Assembly: GCF_963576615.1 (NCBI RefSeq) | Contig: NC_088712.1 | Coordinates: 30,223,870 to 30,287,869 of the forward strand | Length of the DNA stretch: 64,000 bases | Source: Watersipora subatra | Lineage: Eukaryota > Bryozoa > Gymnolaemata > Cheilostomatida > Watersiporidae | Direction of reading: 5' to 3' | Shown here: in pieces, positions 25,466 through 35,921 of the stretch | Layout of the letters: each line of letters opens with the position of its first letter | How positions within the stretch are numbered: position 1 is the first letter of the stretch | Notes under the pieces: generated by a model | What the model was told of the DNA's origin: nothing | Databases searched by the model: none | What the model saw: the letters and a program-made list of their open reading frames with translations, nothing else | Position numbers and translations under genes: made by a program

Positions 25466-27420
25466 TTGTTACGGGTGTAATTCCTTATATTCAAATCACT
25501 CCTCATTCTCATCATTGCTCTTGCTGGCTGACCTAGTGGCCGCTGTCCTAATAATAATATTAATCAGGCAAGTATATGGCATGTTGGCATATGACAGTTT
25601 TACAGCATTTAAACATCATGCCAGTTAGGTAATTCTGAGAGGATTTGCTTGCAAATTATTTTGAATGTCTTCAATACATCTTGACCTCTGACCTCTGATC
25701 CCTGACCTTTTTTTGCTAACATTGTCAGCTTTTATTACCTGCCCCATTATACGGTTCATTGGGCACAGTCTTACTTCCAACAAAGAGATTGGCTTATTAG
25801 TTAGTTGCCATGGTTACAGGCCCGGACAGCTTGTTTGTATATACAGTATTATGATTGAATCACTATTTGATAGAGTAGGGCAACATAAGTGAGCCAGTTA
25901 ATCTATTGACGCAAACGTGCAAGCACCTTTTCTTACTTGTCGCCAAACATGGACATTCGGAGAGGGAGAACCTGAATTAACCTGATATTGGTACTGCAAT
26001 AGATATTGCACTGGAAGGATATAGGATAAAATAGCTTTGCTTTAAAGGTATGTCAAAATCTACAATATATTACAATTAACATAACTCCTTATAAATAATA
26101 CAACATCTTATAAATAATATATTATTTTATTATTTTAATAAAAATATTTTACAAGAATTACAATATCATACATTTATTATATCATCTAACAAATGTTGCA
26201 ATATCAGCTATCATTACAATTAATGGAATATCCTATCAATAATACTATATTTTTCAAATCATAAAAATATGCAGTATACATATATAAATATCAGTGTTTG
26301 TCTGTTGTCTGTCACCCTAAATATGAACTTGGAACCCCAGGCCTGTAGACCATCAAACTAACCCAATACACTATGCCGCGTTTACTATTCTATGATATAA
26401 TAGGGCACATATTTATGCACTTGCAAAAATGATATCGGCCAGCTTAATGTTACAAATAATGTCATTTCGAGTGATGCCAATCTGGCTTCACGGCTATTAT
26501 TATAGTAAAAATTTAGACTAGCTCAAGTTACTAGCTTACCAGGTAAGTTACTCAAATTCATTAGGTAGTTATTTTATTAGCCAATGAATAAAATACAATG
26601 CCAGGCATTCAGCAATTAGCTTATAAACAGAGAGAATTGAAACAGCCAGTTAAATACTTGCATCACAAAGCAGTGTCAAGTTAAGGGGATAGTAAGGCTT
26701 GCATGGTGCTAGTCTTACCACAGAGTTTACTTCTGGTGACAGTTGCAGTTATGCTCTCCCGTTCATTGTTAATGAGGCACATGATGTCACTAAGGGTACC
26801 ATAATTACTTTATCATTTGCTCAATTTCATCCAATACTAACTCATGTTGAAATCGGTCCAACAAATACCTGGAATACAGAGACCAATACGTAAGGTTTGC
26901 ATACAACTACGAAGCACCTGCCAAAGCTGTCACTAATACCTGACAACAAATTCTTCTAATAATTAGACCTATTACTTTTGCATTTTAAAAACCTTTGAAA
27001 GGCAGGCTGCAAAATAGACAGGTTGACATCTACTACCGTTTTCAAAGAGTGAAGAAAGGAAGGAATGCGAGAAACCTAGGCCATTTGGCATTAGTCAAGT
27101 TTCTTCAGAGGACCCGCTATGACTCCCCCTAGGACAATTAACACATAGGACTAGCCAACTAATTACCAGAATTGATGACCCTATTAAGAATAGCCAGGCA
27201 ATTGTTTCTCAACTATATCTACTGGCAGCAGCCCATAAAACTGAGCAAGTGTTTGGAGGTAGTTGAATGCTTGCTATTTGCGTCCTGGGATGAGGCTTCC
27301 CTACTAACCCCAAACCTGGTGTAAACTTCAGCACTCAGCTCACAGATATAAGCTGTTCATCTAGCCTGCTATGGGTATAAATATCATATACTCAGTTGAT
27401 CACTTACAATCAGTGTTATC
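25466..27420. other. Intergenic, no gene seen
   Basis: AT-rich. A 64-codon frame at 26699 starts at TTG and has no domain. A possible minus-strand tRNA-like SINE head is at 26325-26390 (GGTTCCAAGTTC box B-like), weak. Confidence 0.45.
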
Positions 27421-28215
27421 TTAAACCATAACTGTCACGTACAACTTTTATCGTAGTTTCTAGGTAAATCAGCCACGTTGATTCCGATTTTGTACTCAAA
27501 ATAAAGATTGGTCCACTAACCTTCAAAGTCATTTAGGCTTTTTTAAAGCGTTTCAATATCCGTTTCGAAAACAACGCAATCGGCATTACAAGCTCCGCCC
27601 ATAAATATGTGACGAAACCTAGCTTTTTCAGGAACAGAGGTTAAGAATGTTTAGTCCGATTTAGAATAATAGAGATGGGTGTCTTAAAACCCATTATTTA
27701 AATCCAGCCTGTAAAATAATCTCAGTCTTTTATGAATGGTATATAAACTATTTAAAATTGCTCGTAGCTTGTTACATGATGTTTAAATAGGCTGAACGCC
27801 GAGAAAAATGAGCTCACAAAGCGTGGTTTTATCACAAGCTAGCGTTGTTATCGGGCTTTTTTAAATATGCAATGTTAAATAGCTTGTTTACCTTTCAGAA
27901 AAGACTGAGATTATTTTTAAGGCTGAATTTAGATATTAATGGATTTTAAAACACCCATCTCTATTATTCTAAATTGGTCTAAACATTCCTACGCAATTTC
28001 TGTTCCTAAAAAGCTAGGTTACGTCACGTATTTATGGGCGGAGCTTGCTGTGCCGATCGTGTTGTTTTCGAGACCGATATTAAAACACTGTAAAAAAGTC
28101 TTCACTTCTCTGAAAGTTAGTGGACTAATCTTTATTTTGAGTACAAAATCAAAATCAGCGTGTCTGATTTACCTAGTGAATACGATAAAAGTTGTACGTG
28201 ACAGTTATGGTTTAA
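27421..28215. mobile_element. TTAA-flanked foldback element, copy 4 (~795 bp), inverted
   Basis: TTAA at both ends. Its left arm matches the right arms of copies 1-3 (for example GGCATTACAAGCTCCGCCC), so it is inserted in the opposite orientation to the others. Confidence 0.85.
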
Positions 28216-28532
28216 ATTACAAACTTATATATTATGTATTATAATAATAAATACGCATGTATTAAAATCTCAGCCCATAAAATTAATTTTTTTTCACATT
28301 TACTTTGTCAATTAAAACTACCAAATATTGGAGCAGATATTCTTATAAGCGTACTTTAGTCTCAAAAAGCATTGATGAATACTTCAAGTAATTATATATT
28401 ACATAAAAATGTATTTATTTAGTAAAACTATCGAAAAAACCAAATGTTAAACTTGAATTATTTAAAAAAGTAAATTAATGAGGTAATAGTCAGAAAAAAA
28501 GGTTTTGTAGTGATATTTCATTTTAGAGAAAT

Positions 28533-28576
28533 GTAAGCAGAGGTAAGTAACTGTAATCTACACAAGATAAACTAAA
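28533..28576. repeat. 45-bp minisatellite, left remnant
   Basis: One unit beginning GTAAGCAGAGGTAAGTAACT. The rest of the array continues at 30375 on the other side of the inserted 1.8-kb element. Confidence 0.8.
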
Positions 28577-28857
28577 TACCGTACAGGATGAATTTATTCG
28601 CGGAGTTATATTTCGCGAAAATTGTCTTTTCATGCATATTCGCGGATGAATTTATTCGCGGTTGAAAACTGCCACTCTCTAGGAAAAGTTAACTCTATTA
28701 CGTCTAGCAATAGAGTTAACATTACGCATGCGCGGCTGCGCGCATTGCGCGTTCCGTTTTCTATTTAGCTTACAACTACGGGTGGATCGTACTAAGCTAT
28801 AAATTCTTTGTTGCGTTCAGAAGTTTTCACGAATATTCACAGATTTTGAGGCCTTTG

Positions 28858-29319
28858 ATGAACCAACAATTTGTGGTAAGTAATGAGTTTTTCACATTTA
28901 CTAAATTAGTTGAATCTTACTTTGGTTCTTCGGTAAAACGCAATATTCATGTTTCCCATCCCTACCAATTCATTATTTGTTTTAGTGTGAGAGAGAGATT
29001 TTTCATCATACACGGAAGAACAATGATTGCAAGGGTGGTGTATGTCATTTTTAGAAGATCACGAATCATTCAGGGAAGTCTGGAAATTCAGATAGAAGTG
29101 ACCGCAGCTACTTACGAGGAGAATATATCTGATTTAAAAAAAGAGCAAAAACGCCTTTACGAGCACAAATCTTTGGCCAGCCGGCAGAACTTTGCAATAG
29201 TAAGCTACGAGGAGAGTTCTGATGATAACTTCTTTACCAGCCATGTAGTAGCAAGAGAATCGTCTTTAACATCTACCCAAGACAGTAACAGCGATGTAGA
29301 GCTGCTATTACCAAAATAA
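28858..29319 (+). CDS. Unrecognised coding region in the 1.8-kb element (plus strand)
   Basis: The frame is open for 154 codons from ATG 28858 and is followed by AATAAA-type signals at about 29469 and 29497. I do not recognise it. The C-terminal half has a Lys/Glu-rich, possibly helical stretch (DLKKEQKRLYEHK), then a Ser/Asp/Glu-rich tail ending near SNSDVELLLPK. The 5' part is doubtful. A perfect donor GTAAGT at 28876 and a strong acceptor (TTATTTGTTTTAG ending 28985) suggest an intron inside the open frame, and an alternative ATG frame (MSFLEDHESF, about 29043) also looks coding. The exon structure is therefore unresolved, but the acidic tail is probably real coding. Confidence 0.45.
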   Translation: MNQQFVVSNEFFTFTKLVESYFGSSVKRNIHVSHPYQFIICFSVRERFFIIHGRTMIARVVYVIFRRSRIIQGSLEIQIEVTAATYEENISDLKKEQKRLYEHKSLASRQNFAIVSYEESSDDNFFTSHVVARESSLTSTQDSNSDVELLLPK

Positions 29320-29622
29320 CTAGTCGGAGAGCGCCATTACACGCTAGTATTCACTTATCAAGAGTCCCAGTTTAATTTTTTTGCTCTAGACAACCGCAAT
29401 ATAGACTAAACTGTTTATATTTACTCCATTCATCGTTTGTAAAATTTTATTTGTACACTCAAGTTTGTAATAAATTATAATATATCTATACATGAAATAA
29501 AATATATAATTTAATCATGTTTGCTGCAGCGATATCAAGGAGTTGTTGTCAATGAAGGGGTCTAGGTTGCCTGGTTGCTTCTCTGCCAATATTCCTGCCT
29601 TGATGAATAATACTACTTGTCT

Positions 29623-29661
29623 CTAGTTTTCGTAATCGGAGTAGGTTGTTTTATTCTCAAT
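29623..29661 (-). CDS. Terminal exon of the minus-strand gene in the 1.8-kb element
   Basis: Twelve codons (IENKTTYSDYEN) plus TAG. They follow a very strong acceptor (a long T-rich tract, then TTTACTGCAG) and join in phase 0 to the exon ending at 29823. ATTAAA about 120 nt beyond the stop could be the polyA signal. The splice pair is convincing. The protein is not recognised. Confidence 0.45.
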   Translation of the reverse strand: MENKTTYSDYEN

Positions 29662-29822
29662 CTGCAGTAAACACAAAAAAGAAAAAAATCTTAACAAGTG
29701 TCAAGGAAGTACAAAATCAATAGCTGAAGTATTTAATGAAAGCGATCAGTTTTTAAACAAAAGAATTAACTAATGCAGTTAATAATGGAAAAACGTATCT
29801 GCACAGCACATCAAGTACATAC

Positions 29823-30053
29823 CATAATGTCCAGATCAGAATCATGATCGTCCTCAACTTCGGTATTAAAGATTGATGGAGTTGATTTCAATGTAAAAAG
29901 ACTAGGAGAGCTTTTTGCGATGATGAAGCCATGCCGAACTACTTGTAAAAACCTTGAATAATTTTGTAAAGTTTGCTGCAATGGCAATAAAACTCGAACC
30001 CCGGCGATGATTTTAAAGAAGTTTTGGAACTCGGCTACGTTTAGTACTTCTGC
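29823..30053 (-). CDS. Unrecognised penultimate exon in the 1.8-kb element (minus strand)
   Basis: The frame is open from just after an in-frame TAG at 30054-30056 down to a GTATGT donor at 29822. It reads EFQNFFKIIAGVRVLL, then LQNYSRFLQVVRHGF, then a Ser-rich and acidic stretch (EVEDDHDSDLDIM). It contains no ATG upstream, so an earlier exon or a start outside this segment is needed. Product unknown. It joins in phase 0 to the terminal exon at 29623-29661. Confidence 0.45.
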
Positions 30054-30374
30054 CTAGTGGCTATTTTCGCTGTGACGCCATTCTGCCTATCTTGTGACAA
30101 CCTTGAATAATTTTGTAAATAAATGTGATGCATTGGCAATGGTGTTAGCTCAAAGCCTAGGCAATGATTTTAAAAATGTTTTGGAACTCACCTACGTTTA
30201 GTAGTTATATTAAAAACTAGCCTAGCGACTAGTTTTCAATTTGATACAGTAGTTATTCTCCCTTGTGATAAAAAATAGAACTAATTATTCACGGAATTTA
30301 ATAATTCGCGGAGTTTACTGCTCGCGAAATCGCGAATTTTTATATCCATCGGATATTTTCATCCTGTACGGTAT

Positions 30375-30510
30375 AAGCAGAGGTAAGTAACTGTAACCTA
30401 CACTAGGTAAACTAAATGTAAGCAGAGGTAAGTAACTGTAATCTACACTAGGTAAACTAAATATAAGCAGAGGTAAGTAACTGTAACCTACACTAGGTAA
30501 ACTAAATATG
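30375..30510. repeat. 45-bp minisatellite, three copies right of the insertion
   Basis: Unit about GTAAGCAGAGGTAAGTAACT + GTAACCTACACTAGGTAAAC + TAAAT. The same unit is at 28533, which places the insertion inside the array. Confidence 0.85.
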
Positions 30511-30952
30511 GATTGAATCAATTTGAGATAATTTTATGTTTTATCTTTAATTTCTACCAGTTTTCTTTCTTATAAATCAGCAGTTTTAAAAAGCTCAAAT
30601 ATCATGTTATGAAATATTTTAGATGAAAATAATAATTTGTCCAATTTTATGTCTAAAGAGTTTGTATGTAGAAGTGATTGTATGTCAAGGTTGGACTATA
30701 TATTATCCATTATTAAATAACTTTGACCAATCACAATTCAACAAGGAAAAAATATGGTTTCTGGCAGCTAGGCTAATGCTGATCTGGTCACGTCCTTTAG
30801 CTCCTCCTTCCTAGATATTATTTTCTAAAACCATTAATGGATATGCACTGTCAGAGTTCTAAGGTAATAAGAAAGAAGCACTACTCTACGAGTGATATGC
30901 TAGTATTTTTATAGGTCTATAATATTAATATTGTTATTATTAATATTGATTA

Positions 30953-31276
30953 GGAATGAAACCTTGATTAGGAGTGAAACCTTGATAAGAGTGAAACCTT
31001 GATAGAAGTGAAACCTTGATAGGAGTAAAACCTTGATAGGAGTGAAACCTTGATAAGAGTGAAACCTTGATAGGAATGAAACCTTGATAGGAGTGAAACC
31101 TTGATAAGAGTGAAACCTTGATAGGAGTGAAACCTTGATTAGGAGTGAAACCTTGATAAGAGTGAAACCTTGATAGAAGTGAAACCTTGATAGAAGTGAA
31201 ACCTTGATAGGAGTAAAACCTTGATAGGAGTGAAACCTTGATAAGAGTGAAACCTTGATAGGAATGAAGCCTTGAA
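30953..31276. repeat. 17-bp minisatellite, ~19 copies
   Basis: Unit AGGAGTGAAACCTTGAT with variants AGAAG and AAGAG. A block of several units at 31002-31085 recurs at 31180-31270. Confidence 0.93.
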
Positions 31277-32699
31277 TTAAAACTATTCAAGGGCTTGTGA
31301 CTATCCGAGCAGGGCTTTGACCAAAAAGGATGTTTAGAGGTTGTCTTATTTGATTATCAATTGTTTTTAAATTTTCAAGTTTCCAATTGGCTTTTAAGTT
31401 TTCAAGTTCTCTGGATAATAAATGTGATAGCTAATGAAAGTATTTCATAAGCAATATAATATCTATATATAATATAATTATATATATAATATCTAAGATA
31501 TAATACCTTTTGTTAAATATATACATTTTTACACACCTTTTTTGTATTCAGTATTCTTCAGGGCTCTTGCTAGCATTGTCAGTGCAGAGGTCAGTTGAAC
31601 AACAGCTTATAGCGGTTTTCAGCACCTGTCAGCAACTGTCAGCAACTAGCAGTGACTGTTAGCACCTGTCAGCAACTAGCAGCAACTGTTAGCATATGTC
31701 AGCAACTGCCAGCAACTGTCAGCAACTGTCAGTAACTGTCATTAACTGCTAATGCTACCTAATTAGCATCGAAGTGTTACCATTGAATGCTGCTAAAATT
31801 GATTTCTCCCACTAGTCACATTAGGTCGACTAGCGAGAGTGTGAGAGGTGTTTGTCATAGCACTGCTAGGTATAACCTTTTGCACAATTATATACCAGTC
31901 TAATTAAGATGAAACAGTTATGGCCCATCAATTACTCACGAGGCAAATACGCAAATACGTGGTTTTGCTCAATGGCCATACAATGATGGGAGATGCATAT
32001 ATTACCATACCTATTACAAAACAGAAAAATTGTTTTAATCACAGCCATCAAATTTTCTGGGGTTAGCTCAAAACCTGAACAAACCATTAAAACGGCTGTT
32101 ATTGAATTCCGCTGTGACAAGCAGTTTCACGGTTATTGACACAGATGTCACTCCATCACTTTCTTGAATACACAACAATGTATATACACTACCTTATCTC
32201 TGATCAAATTAAATGGTCAGTTTTATTATTGTTGAATGGAAGGCAATCAGCTGATAGCAACCAACAACTACAATAGCCATCCTTAGTCTCTGCAATGTAC
32301 ATAGTATGAAATATAATACAATACAAAATATATAATAACATGTTAATAATATTATACAATATACTGCAATATTGTATTATTATGTAGTACAATGTTATGT
32401 TTTATGGCATAATAAAATGTAATGTAAGGCTATGTAATATAATACAGTTTAATGCAAAGCACTTTAATGTGAAAATATATTATAACTTCATTTAAAATAG
32501 TGGAATATAATAATTCATTATTTTATAGTGTTGCAACAATATTACTATATTGAAATGTAATGTATTACAGCATACTGTGTGATTTTTAAGGTATTATAGT
32601 ATCTTATGTTGAACTATATAGTCAGTTGTTTTATTAGGGCAGACCATATGAAACTATATTAGTTTCCATTGATAACCACAACAAAACTTACTTTTACAG
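31277..32699. other. Upstream region of the GPCR, probably 5'UTR intron and intergenic
   Basis: AT-rich (32300-32560 especially). The acceptor at 32699 implies an upstream non-coding exon somewhere to the left. I could not locate it. Frames of ~62 codons on the minus strand have no domain. Confidence 0.45.
31619..31746. repeat. ~10-bp degenerate repeat (CAGCAACTGT)
   Basis: About a dozen units of CAGCAACTGT, CAGCACCTGT and CAGCAACTAG in irregular order. Confidence 0.75.
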
Positions 32700-32703
32700 G
32701 AAG

Positions 32704-33801
32704 ATGGGTAGCAGAAGCAGCAACACGACAGTGTTTGACTACCATGTGACAGAGAAAGTAGACACTAGCATTACCAGCGTTGTCTTGGTTCTCTACTGCA
32801 TAGTATCAGTTGTGGGCGTATGTGGTAACACCCTCACTATATTATCGATACTACTCAACAAGAAACTCAAATCTATCCCAAATGTATACATCGGCAATCT
32901 CGCCATCGCTGACTCGATTGTATGCGCTGTCATCGCACCATTCTCAGCTATCGTTTTATCTTCAACGAGTCAAGAGATATCAAGCAATGTCTGTATTTTT
33001 ATAGGAGCGCTCAATGCTGCTATGCTCGGCAGCACCATGTTTAACCTGGCAGCCATAGCTGTCAATAGATATGTGTTAGTTGTGAAGGGCTCATCACTAT
33101 ATACTAAATTGTACACTAGACGTCGAGTAATTATTAGTATAGTTATCCTCTGGCTGCTTCCCGTATTGTTAGTGCTGCCAGGTCTGTTAGGGCTGGGCAG
33201 ATTTGGATACAACACCAAGATGGGCACCTGTATATTTATATCATATGATAAAATGACTTACATCTATGTTCAAGGAATTCTTCATGGAGTTTGTGTCGCA
33301 CCAAGTATCTTCATCACCGTCTTCTCATACGTCAGCATTATCATCTACTTCAGAAAAGCGCAAAATCGTTTAAAGATGTCAGCAAAGAAATCAAGCCATA
33401 CTCCAACAACGGGAACAAAGACTGATTCAACGGGTGTTGAGTACACCCCTCAAGATTCTTGTAAAGTAGAAGACTATGAGCTCTCAAGCTCTGGTCCGAG
33501 CAACAATAACTCAGCTAGTCACATACAGGCGGCGAAACGAAATCGAGCATCCCGCCGAGTTGTTATGAACCTTTGCACGGTTTTTATTGCCTTCATTTGC
33601 TGCTGGATGCCGGTTGTCTCAATTTATACTATAGACTTTCACAGTGTACTCCCAGCGTCTGTTTATCATATACTTTATATTATAGCCGTCTCAAACTCTT
33701 GTCTCAATGTCTTCATCTATGCTGGCATGAACCGGATCTTCCGCAGAACGTATTCGCAAATCCTGACTTGCCGTTTCTCTCAAGTTGACTCTACATTTTA
33801 A
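32704..33801 (+). CDS. Class A (rhodopsin-like) G-protein-coupled receptor, 365 aa
   Basis: Seen: one uninterrupted reading frame of 365 residues with seven hydrophobic segments. It has an N-glycosylation site in the short N-terminus (N7-T-T), GN in TM1 (N42), LAIAD in TM2 (D70), C97 at the start of TM3 and C176 in ECL2 for the usual disulfide. The TM3 end is NRY (121-123) rather than DRY, W150 is in TM4, the third intracellular loop is long and Ser/Thr-rich (about 222-285), CWMP (300-303) is in TM6, and N-S-C-L-N-x-x-I-Y (331-339) replaces NPxxY in TM7, followed by a short basic helix 8. The ATG lies 4 nt after a good splice acceptor (TTACTTTTACAG, ending 32699), so a 5'UTR intron is likely. 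AATAAA overlaps the stop. Known: NRY plus NxxIY occurs in melatonin receptors and in the GPR84/Tre1/moody group. Inferred: a plasma-membrane receptor of that broad group. The ligand is unknown. Sure of the superfamily, unsure of the subfamily. Confidence 0.93.
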   Translation: MGSRSSNTTVFDYHVTEKVDTSITSVVLVLYCIVSVVGVCGNTLTILSILLNKKLKSIPNVYIGNLAIADSIVCAVIAPFSAIVLSSTSQEISSNVCIFIGALNAAMLGSTMFNLAAIAVNRYVLVVKGSSLYTKLYTRRRVIISIVILWLLPVLLVLPGLLGLGRFGYNTKMGTCIFISYDKMTYIYVQGILHGVCVAPSIFITVFSYVSIIIYFRKAQNRLKMSAKKSSHTPTTGTKTDSTGVEYTPQDSCKVEDYELSSSGPSNNNSASHIQAAKRNRASRRVVMNLCTVFIAFICCWMPVVSIYTIDFHSVLPASVYHILYIIAVSNSCLNVFIYAGMNRIFRRTYSQILTCRFSQVDSTF

Positions 33802-33807
33802 AATAAA
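33802..33807 (+). promoter_or_regulatory. Polyadenylation signal AATAAA of the GPCR gene
   Basis: AATAAA begins directly after the TAA stop of the receptor frame and is followed by a T-rich stretch. If used, the 3'UTR would be only tens of bases. No second AATAAA is close enough to be an obvious alternative. Confidence 0.5.
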
Positions 33808-34224
33808 TGATTTTTTTGTTCTCAAATTAGCATTTTTACCTTCTCGGTTATGTTGTTCATTCTTTATTGACCAATATAATTTGACCCAAACCTAATCAGT
33901 AGACTGGTGATTATCAGGGCAGAACTTTCTAAAATATGCTGTTGGCCAAACTGTTTAGTTAGCGTATCAATTGTTTATAAATCAACTCATCTGTTTAGCC
34001 TTATTAATGTAGTATGTGACACTTAACTAATATCTTGGTATTTGTATAATGAACACAAAGCTCGAAACCTGTCAGCTAACGCAGACAACAATTAGTCAGT
34101 TGAAAAGTGGCTTGTCAAACCCTGGCAATGTTTCTGCATCCATGATATATTAATCTTTCAACGGTTTGTCCACTCACCTCGAATGGTGATTGATTTCCAA
34201 ATACTTTATTTATATCTATATAGT

Positions 34225-35656
34225 TTCAAGTGCTTAGTTTAGCTTTGCGCTAACTACGAAGTGTGCTTAGTTTAGCTTTGCGCTATATACGAAGTGTGCT
34301 TAGTTTAGCTTTGCGCTAAATACGAAGTGTGATTAGTTTAGCTTTGCGCTATATACGAAGTGTGCTTAGTTTAGCTTTGCGCTATATACGAAGTGTGATT
34401 AGTTTAGCTTTGCGCTATATACGAAGTGTGATTAGTTTAGCTTTGCGCTATATACGAAGTGTGATTAGTTTAGCTTTGCGCTATATACGAAGTGTGCTTA
34501 GTTTAGCTTTGCGCTATATACGAAGTGTGATTAGTTTAGCTTTGCGCTATATACGAAGTGTGATTAGTTTAGCTTTGCGCTATATACGAAGTGTGATTAG
34601 TTTAGCTTTGCGCTAAATACGAAGTGTGATTAGTTTAGCTTTGCGCTATATACGAAGTGTGCTTAGTTTAGCTTTGCGCTATATACGAAGTGTGATTAGT
34701 TTAGCTTTGCGCTATATACGAAGTGTGATTAGTTTAGCTTTGCGCTATATACGAAGTGTGCTTAGTTTAGCTTTGCGCTATATACGAAGTGTGATTAGTT
34801 TAGCTTTGCGCTATATACGAAGTGTGATTAGTTTAGCTTTGCGCTATATACGAAGTGTGCTTAGTTTAGCTTTGCGCTATATACGAAGTGTGATTAGTTT
34901 AGCTTTGCGCTATATACGAAGTATGATTAGTTTAGCTTTGCGCTATATACGAAGTGTGCTTAGTTTAGCTTTGCGCTATATACGAAGTGTGATTAGTTTA
35001 GCTTTGCGCTATATACGAAGTATGATTAGTTTAGCTTTGCGCTATATACGAAGTGTGCTTAGTTTAGCTTTGCGCTATATACGAAGTGTGATTAGTTTAG
35101 CTTTGCGCTATATACGAAGTGTGCTTAGTTTAGCTTTGCGCTATATACGAAGTGTGATTAGTTTAGCTTTGCGCTATATACGAAGTATGATTAGTTTAGC
35201 TTTGCGCTATATACGAAGTGTGGTTAGTTTAGCTTTGCGCTATATACGAAGTGTGATTAGTTTAGCTTTGCGCTATATACGAAGTGTGGTTAGTTTAGCT
35301 TTGCGCTATATACGAAGTGTGATTAGTTTAGCTTTGCGCTATATACGAAGTGTGGTTAGTTTAGCTTTGCGCTATATACGAAGTGTGATTAGTTTAGCTT
35401 TGCGCTATATACGAAGTGTGATTAGTTTAGCTTTGCGCTATATACGAAGTGTGATTAGTTTAGCTTTGCGCTATATACGAAGTGTGGTTAGTTTAGCTTT
35501 GCGCTATATACGAAGTGTGATTAGTTTAGCTTTGCGCTATATACGAAGTGTGATTAGTTTAGCTTTGCGCTATATACGAAGTGTGGTTAGTTTAGCTTTG
35601 CGCTATATACGAAGTGTGATTAGTTTAGCTTTGCGCTATATACGAAGTGTGATTAG
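34225..35656. repeat. 33-bp minisatellite, ~43 copies
   Basis: Unit TAGTTTAGCTTTGCGCTATA + TACGAAGTGTGAT. Almost all variation is at one base (GTGATTAG, GTGCTTAG, GTGGTTAG) plus ATA/AAA and GTG/GTA. C-type units dominate to the left and G-type to the right. The 33-bp period leaves a long frame (SLALRYIRSVI) that is an artefact. It lies 0.4 kb downstream of the GPCR. Confidence 0.96.
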
Positions 35657-35921
35657 AAAAATTTCATATATTCTTATATAAACTTTCAAAAGTTCCCAGA
35701 ATTCCCAAATACCTGCATTCTTCTATAACTGTTGTTGTGATAAAGGCTGAAGCTAACGATCTTTGGTTAGGGCAAATATTTGCTCCAGGAGAGAAGATAG
35801 AAAACAATTACGCTTGCCCTTTTAGAAGAACGAAATGACTAATCAACAAACTTGGAACTTATTGATCAAGTTGCAATACTGATCCCCTTAGTTTTAGTTT
35901 TAATGCTCTTTGTAGTTTCCT

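Larger units (their letters stand above)
28577..30374. mobile_element. 1.8-kb TA-flanked terminal-inverted-repeat element with two convergent coding regions
   Basis: Seen: left end TACCGTACAGGATGAA and right end TTCATCCTGTACGGTA are perfect inverted complements with TA at both outer edges. Subterminal TTCGCGGA motifs occur at both ends. The element sits inside a 45-bp minisatellite: one unit lies to the left (28533-28577) and about three to the right (30375-30510), so it is an insertion. TA target duplication is typical of Tc1/mariner-type and some other DDE transposons. No DDE/D transposase is recognisable, so it may be non-autonomous or of a family I do not know. Confidence 0.8.

Noticed and set aside
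26699..26893. 64-codon plus-strand frame
   Set aside because: Starts at TTG, no domain, no splice or polyA context.
34329..35681. Long frames with an ISLALRYIRSV repeat
   Set aside because: Product of the 33-bp unit being divisible by 3; non-coding flanks, non-ATG starts.
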